DNA from: Streptococcus uberis
GTDB taxonomy: Bacteria; Bacillota; Bacilli; Lactobacillales; Streptococcaceae
Reading direction: 5' to 3'
DNA: 64,000 nt
Assembly: GCF_900475595.1 (NCBI RefSeq)
Contig: NZ_LS483397.1
Span: forward strand, 1,149,001-1,213,000
Numbering within the stretch: position 1 is the stretch's first letter; each line of letters begins with the position of its first letter. Below are positions 19,882 through 28,115 of the stretch, piece after piece. The translations under genes were made by a program, and so were the position numbers. The notes under the pieces were generated by a model, which saw nothing but the letters and a program-made list of their open reading frames with translations, ran no database searches and had not been told where the DNA came from.

Positions 19882-20642
19882 TTATAATTGAATACCTTTC
19901 TTGCAAGAAAATCAGAAATATGCGGAAAGAGGGTGTAGCATTTGTGGGTCACAGCAAGCGTCAATGGGAGATTGATTTCCCGCTTATTTTTTCCAAAAGA
20001 AGCAACAATTTTTTTAGCAACTTGTTGGGGTGATAAGGTGAACTTTTCAACACTTTTCAGGTAGTTACCACTTGGATCCGCTTGATCAAAAAATTGGGTG
20101 GCAATAGGTCCAGGATTAACAGTTGTGACAAAGACATGGTGGTCGGCAAGTTCTAAACGTAAAGCATTTGAAAATCCAATCATGGCAAACTTAGTTGCCG
20201 AATAGATACTGGATTTGGTAGATGCTATTAATCCAGCCATTGAAACAATATTGATAATATGTCCCTGTTTTCGCCTTTCCATATCCTTGGCCACTAATCT
20301 AGCAAAATCAATGGAAGCCAAGGTATTAACCTTAAACATGTCTTCGATTTCAGATCTAGTAAATTCCTGATAAGTCTTAAAAGCCCCAAAGCCGGCATTG
20401 TTTATGAGAATATCAATGAACCCATAACGGTTTTGAATGTCCGCTAAGGTCTGTTGAATGGCTTGACCATCTGTGATATCCAAACCAATACATACTTTAT
20501 GGGGATGATTGACATACATTTCTTCCAGTTTATCTTGATCACGACCAAGTAATATTAAGAAATCTTCTTGGGGCAGTTGATTAATGATAGCTTGCGCTAA
20601 TCCTCCTGATGCCCCAGTTATTAATATTGTGCGTTGTGACAT
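19878..20642 (-). CDS. SDR family NAD(P)-dependent oxidoreductase
   Basis: 254 residues, classical short-chain dehydrogenase. Cofactor motif TGASGGLAQAI (9-19), NNAGFGA (near 86), catalytic Ser in NIVSMAG and YSATK near 153. Closest to the YqjQ/DltE-type group of Firmicutes; substrate unknown. The position between rnz and recJ is a conserved streptococcal order. Its start overlaps the rnz stop by one base. Confidence 0.9.
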   Translation of the reverse strand: MSQRTILITGASGGLAQAIINQLPQEDFLILLGRDQDKLEEMYVNHPHKVCIGLDITDGQAIQQTLADIQNRYGFIDILINNAGFGAFKTYQEFTRSEIEDMFKVNTLASIDFARLVAKDMERRKQGHIINIVSMAGLIASTKSSIYSATKFAMIGFSNALRLELADHHVFVTTVNPGPIATQFFDQADPSGNYLKSVEKFTLSPQQVAKKIVASFGKNKREINLPLTLAVTHKCYTLFPHISDFLARKVFNYK

Positions 20643-21571
20643 TATATTGTTACTTCCTCTAGATCTTTGACAATTTTAACATTTTCAAACAGGCTAGCCG
20701 CATCTTTTTCCATTTGACGACAATCACGACTCAAAAATCGTGCTGACACATGATTTAAGAGTAGACGTTTTACATTGGCATCTTTTGCAATTTGTGCTGC
20801 TTGCATATTTGTAGAATGACCATGATTTCTAGCAATTCGGTCATCACCTTTCCCATAGGTGGATTCATGAACTAAAACATCTGCATTTAACGCCAAGCGT
20901 TGGCTAGCAGGTGTTTTTCGAGTATCTCCAAGAATGGTAATGACCTTCCCTTTTTTAGGCTCAGAAATATAATCTTTTGCAAGTATCTGGCGACCATCAT
21001 CTAAAACAATGTCTTGCCCATTCTTAATTTTCCCAAATAGGGGACCGAAAGGAACTCCAGCTTTCTTTAAAGCCTCTGCGTCCAAGGTTCCCTCTAAATC
21101 TTTTTGGACGACTCGATAACCCATACAAAAAATGGTATGCGCTAGCTTTTCGGCATAGACAAGAAATTTATCCGTTTCCATGATTTTACCCATATCTTTG
21201 TCCGTAAATTCATGAAAATGGATTTTATATGGCAAACGTGTCCCAGAAATGGCTAAACTATTTTGGACAAAGGATTTAATACCCAAGGGGCCAAATATTT
21301 CAATATCTGTCTGCTCTTCACTGGCTTGAAAGGCACGACTTGAAAGAAAACCAGGCAAACCAAAGATATGATCCCCATGTAAATGGGTAATAAAAATTTT
21401 TTGAATTTTACGAGGTTTGATGCTTGTCTCTAAAATCTGTCTTTGTGTTCCTTCTCCGCAATCAAACATCCAGACTTCGTTAATTTCGTCTAATAGTTTC
21501 AAAACAAGGCTAGAGACATTGCGCTGTTTTGCTGGCTGTCCCGCACCTGTTCCTAAAAATTGTAATTCCAT
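20642..21571 (-). CDS. rnz: Ribonuclease Z
   Basis: 309 residues. Metallo-beta-lactamase motif [13 protein letters not shown] at 62-74 with the ligands intact, [17 protein letters not shown] at the start, and the NHVSARF box near 280. Matures tRNA 3' ends lacking an encoded CCA, which fits the CCA-less tRNA-Thr in this window. First gene of the coupled rnz-SDR-recJ set. Confidence 0.97.
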   Translation of the reverse strand: MELQFLGTGAGQPAKQRNVSSLVLKLLDEINEVWMFDCGEGTQRQILETSIKPRKIQKIFITHLHGDHIFGLPGFLSSRAFQASEEQTDIEIFGPLGIKSFVQNSLAISGTRLPYKIHFHEFTDKDMGKIMETDKFLVYAEKLAHTIFCMGYRVVQKDLEGTLDAEALKKAGVPFGPLFGKIKNGQDIVLDDGRQILAKDYISEPKKGKVITILGDTRKTPASQRLALNADVLVHESTYGKGDDRIARNHGHSTNMQAAQIAKDANVKRLLLNHVSARFLSRDCRQMEKDAASLFENVKIVKDLEEVTI

Positions 21572-21589
21572 TGGTCTTATCTGTTCCTT

Positions 21590-22222
21590 CTAATTCACTT
21601 GATAGATGATACATTCTCTTTGGTGAAACTGATAATAGCTTTTTCCAGGGTAGTTTTTGGCAAGTTGTGATACTTCGTCAGCATTATATCCCTTTATAAG
21701 CGTTAAATTGTCTCCAACAAAGACACGGCTTAAGAGTACTTCAGGCAGATTAAGTTCTTTAAGATTATCATCATTAAAGGTCAATTCCTGCATTTTGATA
21801 GTGTTTTCTTCTTGGTAAATGACATAATGGGGAAAAATTTCTGCTAACTGAAAAAGGAGAGTTTCATTAGTTGTCGTCTCTTTTTCAGCAAAAACCCTAG
21901 CAATTTCCTGTCCTTTTTCATAGGAAAAACCATAGGATTCTCCAGCTAAATTCAAGCGAACAAAGGGTTTAAACTCCTTAAAGGAGGGTTGATCCTGATA
22001 AAGTTCTAAAGCCTGTGTTAGCTGAAAATAATAATCTGTAGCAGCTTTCGGTCCTTGTTTTTGATACATCTCTGCAAAATAAGCATTGATAACACTTGGT
22101 GGAGGCGTGATTACTTTTAATTTTTGATCATGTGTCAAACCTGTCAAAAGAACATTGAGGTATTGACTATCTAAGGTGGTAAAACCTCCATAGGTCTTTG
22201 CTAAATTGATGTAATCAATCAT
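21590..22222 (-). CDS. Conserved streptococcal protein of unknown function
   Basis: 210 residues, acidic and probably cytoplasmic, with no signal peptide or membrane helix. I recognise no domain. Visible features are an N-terminal helical part, a middle rich in aromatic residues (PFVRLNLAGESYGFSYEKGQEIARVFAEKE) and a beta-rich end (SYYQFHQRECIIYQVN). Start ATG overlaps the hflX stop by eight bases and the gene ends 18 bases before rnz. It is therefore embedded in the hflX-rnz-recJ operon, which suggests a link to RNA metabolism without showing one. Confidence 0.75.
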   Translation of the reverse strand: MIDYINLAKTYGGFTTLDSQYLNVLLTGLTHDQKLKVITPPPSVINAYFAEMYQKQGPKAATDYYFQLTQALELYQDQPSFKEFKPFVRLNLAGESYGFSYEKGQEIARVFAEKETTTNETLLFQLAEIFPHYVIYQEENTIKMQELTFNDDNLKELNLPEVLLSRVFVGDNLTLIKGYNADEVSQLAKNYPGKSYYQFHQRECIIYQVN

Positions 22223-23459
22223 ATAATTCTTCTAATCTCCATCTGTTTTTTGGGGCAATATAACCCGAAATCATTTCGTATTCCTCTTCAAAATCATAAG
22301 GCTCAAGCAAGGCAACTTTGTTTAAATCAAAGAGTTTGTAGGCTTTATCTTGATGCACATTAATACTAAATGGCTCTAAAATATCTCTGATTTGATCAAC
22401 AATGATACGCCGTAAAAGATTACGGCTTCCTTTTTCTTTAGCAGAAAGCCTTACGTTTGGAAAAGCTGTCGCTGTTAGATGATTGGTCTGATCCATTTTA
22501 TTGTAAATAGCTAATCGAGGAATGTCTAACATCTCTAAATCTTTTAAAATATCAAGAACCACTTTTTCGTGTTCAGAATGATTTGGATCACTCGCATCAA
22601 TAACATGTAAGAGTAAGTCAACGTGTCGACTCTCTTCTAATGTCGATTTAAAAGCTGCTACCAATTCTGTTGGTAAATCTTGAATAAAACCAACAGTATC
22701 CGTTAAAGTTGCCTGGAACTGGTTTTGTAAATAGATTTGTTTAGTAGTGGCATCAAGTGTTGCAAACAATTCATTAGCTTCATACTGCTTATCATCTGTT
22801 AGAACATTCATAATGGTTGATTTACCAGCATTAGTGTATCCAATTAAGCCAATTTTAAAGGTATCAGAAGCAATTCTTTTATCTCTAATGGTTTGACGGT
22901 TTTTTTCAACCAAGGCCAGCTGTCTTTCAATATCAGAAATTTGATGCCGAATAGACCGTCTATTTAATTCCAACTGACTTTCACCAGGTCCTCTACTCCC
23001 GATCCCGCCCGCTTGACGACTGAGCATGATCCCCTGTCCCACTAATCGTGGCAGCATGTATTTGAGTTGCGCTAGATGGACCTGTAATTTACCCTCATGA
23101 CTCCTAGCCCTCATGGCAAATATATCTAAAATTAACTGCATGCGGTCAATGACTTTCACTTCCAGTGCAGCTTCTAAATTAGAATTTTGCCGCGGTGTGA
23201 GACGATTATTGACAATAACAGTATCCACTTCCTCAGCTTCTACCATTGCTTTTAATTCTTCTAACTTTCCAGATCCAATAAAGGTTTTACTGTCATATTT
23301 TTCACGCTTTTGAGTATAGGAGCCGACAACTTCCGCACCAGCTGTTTTGGCTAAACTAGCTAATTCTTCCATAGACATGTCGACATTTTCTGTTTTTTGA
23401 AGAGCTACCCCTAACAGAATGACCCGTTCTTGTTTGACATTTGTTTCTGTCATTACCAT
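22215..23459 (-). CDS. hflX: GTPase HflX
   Basis: 414 residues from the ATG at 23459, placed 8 bases after GGAGG (the frame continues 15 bases upstream without a suitable site). The N-terminal HflX domain ends in the glycine-rich GGIGSRGPGESQLE. The G domain has Walker A GYTNAGKST (near 212), DTVGFIQDLP (G3) and NKMD (G4). Binds the 50S subunit and splits stalled 70S ribosomes under stress. Follows miaA with the usual short spacing. Confidence 0.95.
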   Translation of the reverse strand: MVMTETNVKQERVILLGVALQKTENVDMSMEELASLAKTAGAEVVGSYTQKREKYDSKTFIGSGKLEELKAMVEAEEVDTVIVNNRLTPRQNSNLEAALEVKVIDRMQLILDIFAMRARSHEGKLQVHLAQLKYMLPRLVGQGIMLSRQAGGIGSRGPGESQLELNRRSIRHQISDIERQLALVEKNRQTIRDKRIASDTFKIGLIGYTNAGKSTIMNVLTDDKQYEANELFATLDATTKQIYLQNQFQATLTDTVGFIQDLPTELVAAFKSTLEESRHVDLLLHVIDASDPNHSEHEKVVLDILKDLEMLDIPRLAIYNKMDQTNHLTATAFPNVRLSAKEKGSRNLLRRIIVDQIRDILEPFSINVHQDKAYKLFDLNKVALLEPYDFEEEYEMISGYIAPKNRWRLEELYD

Positions 23460-23525
23460 TGCTCTTTCCTCCAAATTCCGTAATCTCTATTATAACATAA
23501 TTTCTGAAGCTAATAGGAGGAAAAG

Positions 23526-24431
23526 CTAGTCATCTTGAGCCTTATTTTCCAGAAATATCTTGATATCATTTATGATTCTTATGGGATAGGATTCTTCACT
23601 AATAGGATAGAAGGTTACATCCATTCGGTTACGAAACCAAGTTAATTGTCTCTTAGCAAAGCGTCGCGTATTTTGTTTCAAGTTTTGACTAGCTTCTTCA
23701 AGAGAGATTTCTCCCTCAAAATAAGGAAAAAGTTCCTTATAACCAATCCCACGACTAGCCTGGACCTGAGGATAATGTTCATAGAGCCACTTTGCTTCTT
23801 CAATGAGACCCATTTCTAGCATTTGGTCTACCCGTTGATTAATACGTTCATAAATGTAAGAACGGTCATCATTTAATCCAATGAGCATGAATTCGTAAGG
23901 AAATTCCTGATTCTGCAGATCTTTACCAAAACGGTCTAACTCTATGGCTCGTATAGCTCGCCTTCTTGTCCATTCCTTTAGGGAAATGTTTTTTTCAGCC
24001 ATTAAATCAAGTAATGCCTCATCAGATAATGATTCAAGCTCTTGACGATAAGCTAATAGAGCGCTTTGATCCAGGTTTCCACCTAAATGATAGCCCTCTA
24101 ATAGACTTTGGATATAAAGACCTGTGCCACCTACAATGATTGGAATTTTCCCTCTTGAAAGGATGTCTTTAATAGCCTCTAGAGCATCCTGAACAAAATC
24201 AAAAGCCGAATAGTTTTGGGTTACATCTCTGATATCAATAAGATGGTGTACCGCACTTTCTTGTTCTTCTTGGCTAGCCTTTGCAGTACCAATGTCTAAA
24301 TGGCGGTAGACCTGCTGACTATCTCCAGAAATAATCTCTCCATTAAAGGCTTGAGCCACTTGGATCCCCAAAGCTGTTTTACCAACTGCAGTGGGTCCGA
24401 CAATTACAATAATTTTTTCTTTTTTTGTCAT
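23526..24431 (-). CDS. miaA: tRNA dimethylallyltransferase
   Basis: 301 residues from ATG 24431 (GAAAG about 9 bases upstream). A longer in-frame start adds 24 basic residues not typical of the family. P-loop [11 protein letters not shown] (near 10-20), SGDSQQVYR, and the VGGTGLYIQ motif. Transfers a dimethylallyl group to A37 of tRNAs reading UNN codons. Operon with hflX. Confidence 0.95.
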   Translation of the reverse strand: MTKKEKIIVIVGPTAVGKTALGIQVAQAFNGEIISGDSQQVYRHLDIGTAKASQEEQESAVHHLIDIRDVTQNYSAFDFVQDALEAIKDILSRGKIPIIVGGTGLYIQSLLEGYHLGGNLDQSALLAYRQELESLSDEALLDLMAEKNISLKEWTRRRAIRAIELDRFGKDLQNQEFPYEFMLIGLNDDRSYIYERINQRVDQMLEMGLIEEAKWLYEHYPQVQASRGIGYKELFPYFEGEISLEEASQNLKQNTRRFAKRQLTWFRNRMDVTFYPISEESYPIRIINDIKIFLENKAQDD

Positions 24432-24563
24432 TTCAAACTTTCTGATGAAAAAGCCTGCTAAAAACATCTTTTTCTTGATATTTAACCTTTTTTTCGTTAC
24501 CATATATTATAACATAAGACTTGGCCTAATTTTTAGGGCTAAAGTTAGAAACGGAGAAAGATT

Positions 24564-24740
24564 ATGTCAAAAAATTATTCATTTATTAAAGGGTTAGCAA
24601 CAGGAGTTGTGGCTACCGCTGCAACAGTCGCTGGTGCTGTCTTTGCGGTTAAAAAAACCATCATCGACCCTGAAGAAGAAAAAATGGCTTTTGTTGAAGA
24701 AAATCGCAAAAAAGCTGCACGTCGTCGTGTTGCTCGTTAA
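24564..24740 (+). CDS. DUF3042 family small protein
   Basis: 58 residues, starting at an ATG with GGAGA upstream and ending before a strong terminator. The order is a short N-terminus, one hydrophobic segment (about 8-29, LATGVVATAATVAGAVFAV), then a charged tail rich in Lys/Arg (EEENRKKAARRRVAR-like). This is the pattern of the DUF3042 single-pass proteins found across Lactobacillales. Transcribed divergently from miaA. Function unknown. Confidence 0.85.
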   Translation: MSKNYSFIKGLATGVVATAATVAGAVFAVKKTIIDPEEEKMAFVEENRKKAARRRVAR

Positions 24741-24752
24741 TCATTGTTTTAC

Positions 24753-24786
24753 AAAAGAAGTAAGCCTATTGGCTTACTTCTTTTTT
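24753..24786. terminator. Bidirectional terminator between DUF3042 gene and TDT transporter gene
   Basis: AAAAGAAGTAAGCC-TATT-GGCTTACTTCTTTTTT works in both directions. The stop codon of the leftward transporter gene lies in the loop. Confidence 0.88.
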
Positions 24787-25677
24787 GCATAAATAAATGA
24801 GATAGGTCACTAGGACATAGGCAACTAATCCAGTTGCAATCAGAACTTCTATCGTCACTAGCAAACCGAGCATCTTTTCCAATCGGCAATAATGAACCGC
24901 CATTCTTAAGGAGGTTGCACTAATGACAAAGGGGAATGTGAAGGCTGAAAATCCTGGATTGAAAGGACGATTGAGTAGTTTGGGGAGCTGAACCAAAACA
25001 AAAAAATAGACAGCTTGGGAAATGACCATCAATAAGATGACAAGTAAGGGATTTGGAGTAGCGAAAGTCACCAAATACCCAGCTAATAAGAGAGATAATG
25101 GGGCACAAAAGGTCGAAATGTTTGGGAGATTTGCTTCGGGTAGGCCTATGTGATAGGTCTTTTTGTAAATGACTGGAAAAATAAGAAAGGTTGCTGAAAG
25201 ACAAAGCCAAAAAACGCATTGTCCAAGAAAGTAGGCACCAGAGGTAGGGGCTGTTAAGGCCGTCATGGCTATGCCGACAAACAAGACCGTCCAGGATGGA
25301 AAGACATTATCCCAAGAAAAAGCAAGAACAAAACGGAGGATGTAATAAGTCATCAAGACCAAATCCCCAATGCATCCAAACCACCAAAGGACTTGGCCAG
25401 GGCCTTTCAAATGATAGTGAACCAATTGGCTAGCTAAGAGCATAGTCACCATGAAAAAGGTGGGGAATACAGAAGCGACTAAAGGTGACTTTAATTGTTT
25501 CATCGCTATTTCTTTATTCCTTACAATTCCATAAATTAGTAAGCCATATAAGCATAGTGCAATTGCCATCAGTGGTAATTTGACATGATTATTATAATTC
25601 GAAAGGAGATTTGCTAAAGCGACTAGCCCTAGGATTAATCCTGATAAAACTAATGGTGGTTTCTGAAAATGATACAT
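24766..25677 (-). CDS. TDT family transporter (TehA/Mae1-like)
   Basis: 303 residues, ten predicted membrane helices, very low charge. Sequence such as LSGLILGLVALANL, GPGQVLWWFGCIGDLVLMTYYILRF and NPGFSAFTFPFVISATSLRM matches the tellurite-resistance/dicarboxylate transporter (TDT) fold; the last carries the F-T-F-P motif of SLAC1/TehA channels. Substrate could be a dicarboxylate or small anion. It starts 10 bases after the CDF gene stop, so the two are likely cotranscribed. Confidence 0.85.
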   Translation of the reverse strand: MYHFQKPPLVLSGLILGLVALANLLSNYNNHVKLPLMAIALCLYGLLIYGIVRNKEIAMKQLKSPLVASVFPTFFMVTMLLASQLVHYHLKGPGQVLWWFGCIGDLVLMTYYILRFVLAFSWDNVFPSWTVLFVGIAMTALTAPTSGAYFLGQCVFWLCLSATFLIFPVIYKKTYHIGLPEANLPNISTFCAPLSLLLAGYLVTFATPNPLLVILLMVISQAVYFFVLVQLPKLLNRPFNPGFSAFTFPFVISATSLRMAVHYCRLEKMLGLLVTIEVLIATGLVAYVLVTYLIYLCKKEVSQ

Positions 25678-25687
25678 ATAGACCTTC

Positions 25688-26491
25688 TTACTTTGAAATG
25701 CTTAAAATCTTGAAAGCCCCTTTGAGGACAATGGCAAAAACAATGGTACCAATAAGAAGATCTGGTATTGGGGAATGGAGCAAATGCACGAGAACAGTAC
25801 TTACAATTAATCCAAGATTTATAACAATGTCATTGGAGGTGAAGATTTTGCTTGCTTTCATATGGACTTCTTCTTGATTGGTTTTTGCTAAAAAAAGATA
25901 GGAAACAAGGTTAGCTGCTAAAGCTAAAATGGCAACAAAAAGCATGCCATAACTGTTTGGTACATAATCATGGTTAATAACTCGGAAAATCACTTGGCTA
26001 AAACCAATGGTTGCAAGAAACATTTGCAAATAGCCTGCTAAGGAGGCAACTCTTTTTTTATTTTTGAATGGTTTTCCAATGGATAACAAGGCTAATAAAT
26101 AGACAAAACTATCTGCCAACATATCCAATCCATCTGCCGACAAGCCAACTGATTTAAAGAGATAACCTGATAACACTTCAATGATAAAAAATGTCAGATT
26201 AATAAGAAGGACTTGTCCTAAAATAACCCCTTGGATTTCTTGATTGCCTGATGAAAAACTATCTTCATTTATCTCTTTGTCACTCACCAAGTGTGCATCG
26301 AGGTTTAAGGTATCAATGGCAGAAAATAATGCCTGAGAATCTTCCTCATGAATTATCTTAGCTTGCCTTTTGTCAAAATCCACTGTCATGAGATCAACCT
26401 TTTTGAAATCTGATAAAGCCATTCTTACGAGTTGTTCCTCACTTGGGCAATCCATTTTGTTTATTTGAAAAATTGATTCTATTTTCGCCAC
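25688..26491 (-). CDS. Cation transporter with N-terminal heavy-metal-associated-like domain fused to a CDF domain
   Basis: 267 residues from GTG 26491. Residues 1-75 form a ferredoxin-like HMA-type domain (IFQINKMDCPSEEQLVRMAL...VDLMTVDFDKRQAKIIHEE). In it the metal loop CxxC is reduced to a single Cys (MDCPSEE). Residues 90-267 are a cation-diffusion-facilitator membrane domain with six helices and the metal-site motif SADGLDMLADSFVYLLAL. The usual cytoplasmic C-terminal CDF domain is missing. Probably exports a divalent metal; specificity unknown. The promoter carries an inverted repeat at its start point. Confidence 0.82.
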   Translation of the reverse strand: MAKIESIFQINKMDCPSEEQLVRMALSDFKKVDLMTVDFDKRQAKIIHEEDSQALFSAIDTLNLDAHLVSDKEINEDSFSSGNQEIQGVILGQVLLINLTFFIIEVLSGYLFKSVGLSADGLDMLADSFVYLLALLSIGKPFKNKKRVASLAGYLQMFLATIGFSQVIFRVINHDYVPNSYGMLFVAILALAANLVSYLFLAKTNQEEVHMKASKIFTSNDIVINLGLIVSTVLVHLLHSPIPDLLIGTIVFAIVLKGAFKILSISK

Positions 26492-26510
26492 ACAACCACT
26501 TCTTTCTTAG

Positions 26511-26529
26511 TATTGTAGACAATATTATA
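26511..26529 (-). promoter_or_regulatory. Extended -10 promoter and operator-like palindrome of the CDF transporter gene
   Basis: Leftward TGCTATAAT (the -10 at 26524-26529 with a TGN extension) is followed directly by the perfect inverted repeat TATTGT-nn-ACAATA (26511-26524), which covers the expected start point. A repressor bound there would block transcription. No good -35 is seen. Confidence 0.5.
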
Positions 26530-26546
26530 GCATATTTGAAAACAAA

Positions 26547-26576
26547 AAAAATCTAGATATAAAATCTAGATTTCTA
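26547..26576 (-). terminator. Terminator after trhO
   Basis: Leftward AAATCTAGAT-TTTAT-ATCTAGATTT followed by a run of T, immediately after the trhO stop. Confidence 0.85.
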
Positions 26577-27563
26577 TTAAACAGTTTCTACTTGTGGAAG
26601 TGTTTCACCTATGGCTTCAAGTCTAGCTGCCCATTCTTGACGGCTCAAACCATTTTCTGAGACATAACGATTTCTCTCATGGGCACGGCATTCTGGTGAG
26701 CATCCACGCACATATTTAGCTTCATTTTCTTCAGAAGCAAAGATTTGTTTATTACAGAATGGATTAGCACAATTGACATATCGTTCACATGGCCTACCAT
26801 CAAAGTGGTCTTTAGCGATGACTGTTGGATCAACGTGGTTAATTGGTACTGAAATTCTTTCATCAAAAACGTACATAGCGCCATCCCAAAGTTCGCCTTG
26901 CACTTCAGGATCTTTACCGTATGTTGCAATACCACCATGAAGTTGACCAACATCTTTAAAGCCTTCACGAACCATCCAACCAGAGAATTTTTCACAACGA
27001 ACACCACCAGTACAGTAAACAACAACACGTTTTTCCATGAACTTGTCTTTGTTATCACGTACCCATTGTGGTAACTCTCTAAAGTTACGAATATCTGGGC
27101 GAACAGCTCCTCTGAAATGACCTAAATCATATTCATAGTCATTACGGGTATCCAGGACAATAGTGTCTTCATCCAAGAGCGCTTCTTTGAATTCTTTAGG
27201 ATTAAGGTATTGACCTGTAACTTCTAAAGGATTAATATCTTCATCAAATTGATTATCCTCTAGACCTAGGTGAACAATTTCTTTTTTGTAGCGAACAAAC
27301 ATTTTCTTGAAAGCTTGTTCTTCTTCTTCATCCATTTTAAACCAAAGGTCTGAGAAACGTTCATCACTATGAACCCAATCCATATATTTTTGAGTTGTTT
27401 CATAGTCACCTGAAACTGTTCCGTTAATCCCCTCATCAGCAATAATAATACGACCTTTTAGTCCTATTGATTTACAAAACTCTAAATGTTTTGCTGCGTA
27501 TGCTTGGGCATCTTCGATGGGAACATATTTATAATAGAGTAAGACTCTGATTTTTTCTGACAT
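26577..27563 (-). CDS. trhO: tRNA uridine(34) hydroxylase (rhodanese family, YceA/YbfQ)
   Basis: 328 residues from ATG 27563 (AGGAGA upstream). The open frame reaches 27692, but the extra 43 residues look like non-coding promoter sequence. The order is an N-terminal acylphosphatase-like domain (residues 5-100), a rhodanese domain with active-site loop [12 protein letters not shown] (near 175-186), and a C-terminal Cys-rich part ([17 protein letters not shown]...[10 protein letters not shown]). Family members form 5-hydroxyuridine at tRNA position 34. Confidence 0.93.
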   Translation of the reverse strand: MSEKIRVLLYYKYVPIEDAQAYAAKHLEFCKSIGLKGRIIIADEGINGTVSGDYETTQKYMDWVHSDERFSDLWFKMDEEEEQAFKKMFVRYKKEIVHLGLEDNQFDEDINPLEVTGQYLNPKEFKEALLDEDTIVLDTRNDYEYDLGHFRGAVRPDIRNFRELPQWVRDNKDKFMEKRVVVYCTGGVRCEKFSGWMVREGFKDVGQLHGGIATYGKDPEVQGELWDGAMYVFDERISVPINHVDPTVIAKDHFDGRPCERYVNCANPFCNKQIFASEENEAKYVRGCSPECRAHERNRYVSENGLSRQEWAARLEAIGETLPQVETV

Positions 27564-27763
27564 ACTATCTCCTATACTAACAAAAGTTTTACATTCTATT
27601 ATAACCGTATCTGCTTTCGAGAAGCAAAATATTAGCTTGACCACTTTTTCACAAAATCCAAAATAATTGACGTCTTCTCCAATTTGTGACAAAATGACAT
27701 TAAGAAAGGGATTTCATTTCGAGAATGACTTCCAAATACCTTTCATTTTAAAAGGAGAAACTC

Positions 27764-28069
27764 ATGACCTACGAACTTTGTTTAGAATATGGAACTTATC
27801 CCTTAACCGTCAAAGACCCTTTTTTAGGACAAGATCAAGAATTGCCTGACGTTTTTCAAAAAGATCAAAAACTCGTAGACATGCTGGATCTTATCAATGA
27901 TTTATTTCATGAATTGTTCCTAACCATTGAGTGTCAGTTCCACTATATTGGGCATGAATTTCCAGAAAAAAGAGCGAAGATTGCCAGTCTCTATCAGGAA
28001 ATTGTTGAATACTTGAAAGAACATTTCTCTGATCAAGACATCATTTTCCATTCACTCTTAATACACTAA
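27764..28069 (+). CDS. Conserved protein of unknown function, 101 residues
   Basis: Begins at an ATG preceded by AAAGGAG and ends before a terminator, so it is a real transcription unit. Acidic, no membrane helix. The second half is helical with many aromatic and acidic residues (LVDMLDLINDLFHELFLTIECQFHYIGHEFPEKRAKIASLYQEIVEYLKEHF). I do not recognise it. It is divergent from trhO and convergent with malP, with no informative partner. Confidence 0.75.
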   Translation: MTYELCLEYGTYPLTVKDPFLGQDQELPDVFQKDQKLVDMLDLINDLFHELFLTIECQFHYIGHEFPEKRAKIASLYQEIVEYLKEHFSDQDIIFHSLLIH

Positions 28070-28084
28070 GGATGACATATAGAC

Positions 28085-28115
28085 AAAAAAATCAGGAATT
28101 ATTCCTGATTTTTTC
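28085..28115. terminator. Bidirectional terminator between the 101-residue gene and malP
   Basis: AAAAAATCAGGAAT/ATTCCTGATTTTTT hairpin with A and T runs on both sides, ending at the malP stop. Confidence 0.88.

Noticed and set aside
24607-24792. Rightward 61-codon frame overlapping the DUF3042 gene
   Set aside because: Out of frame with the DUF3042 protein, lacks a ribosome site and runs into the terminator.
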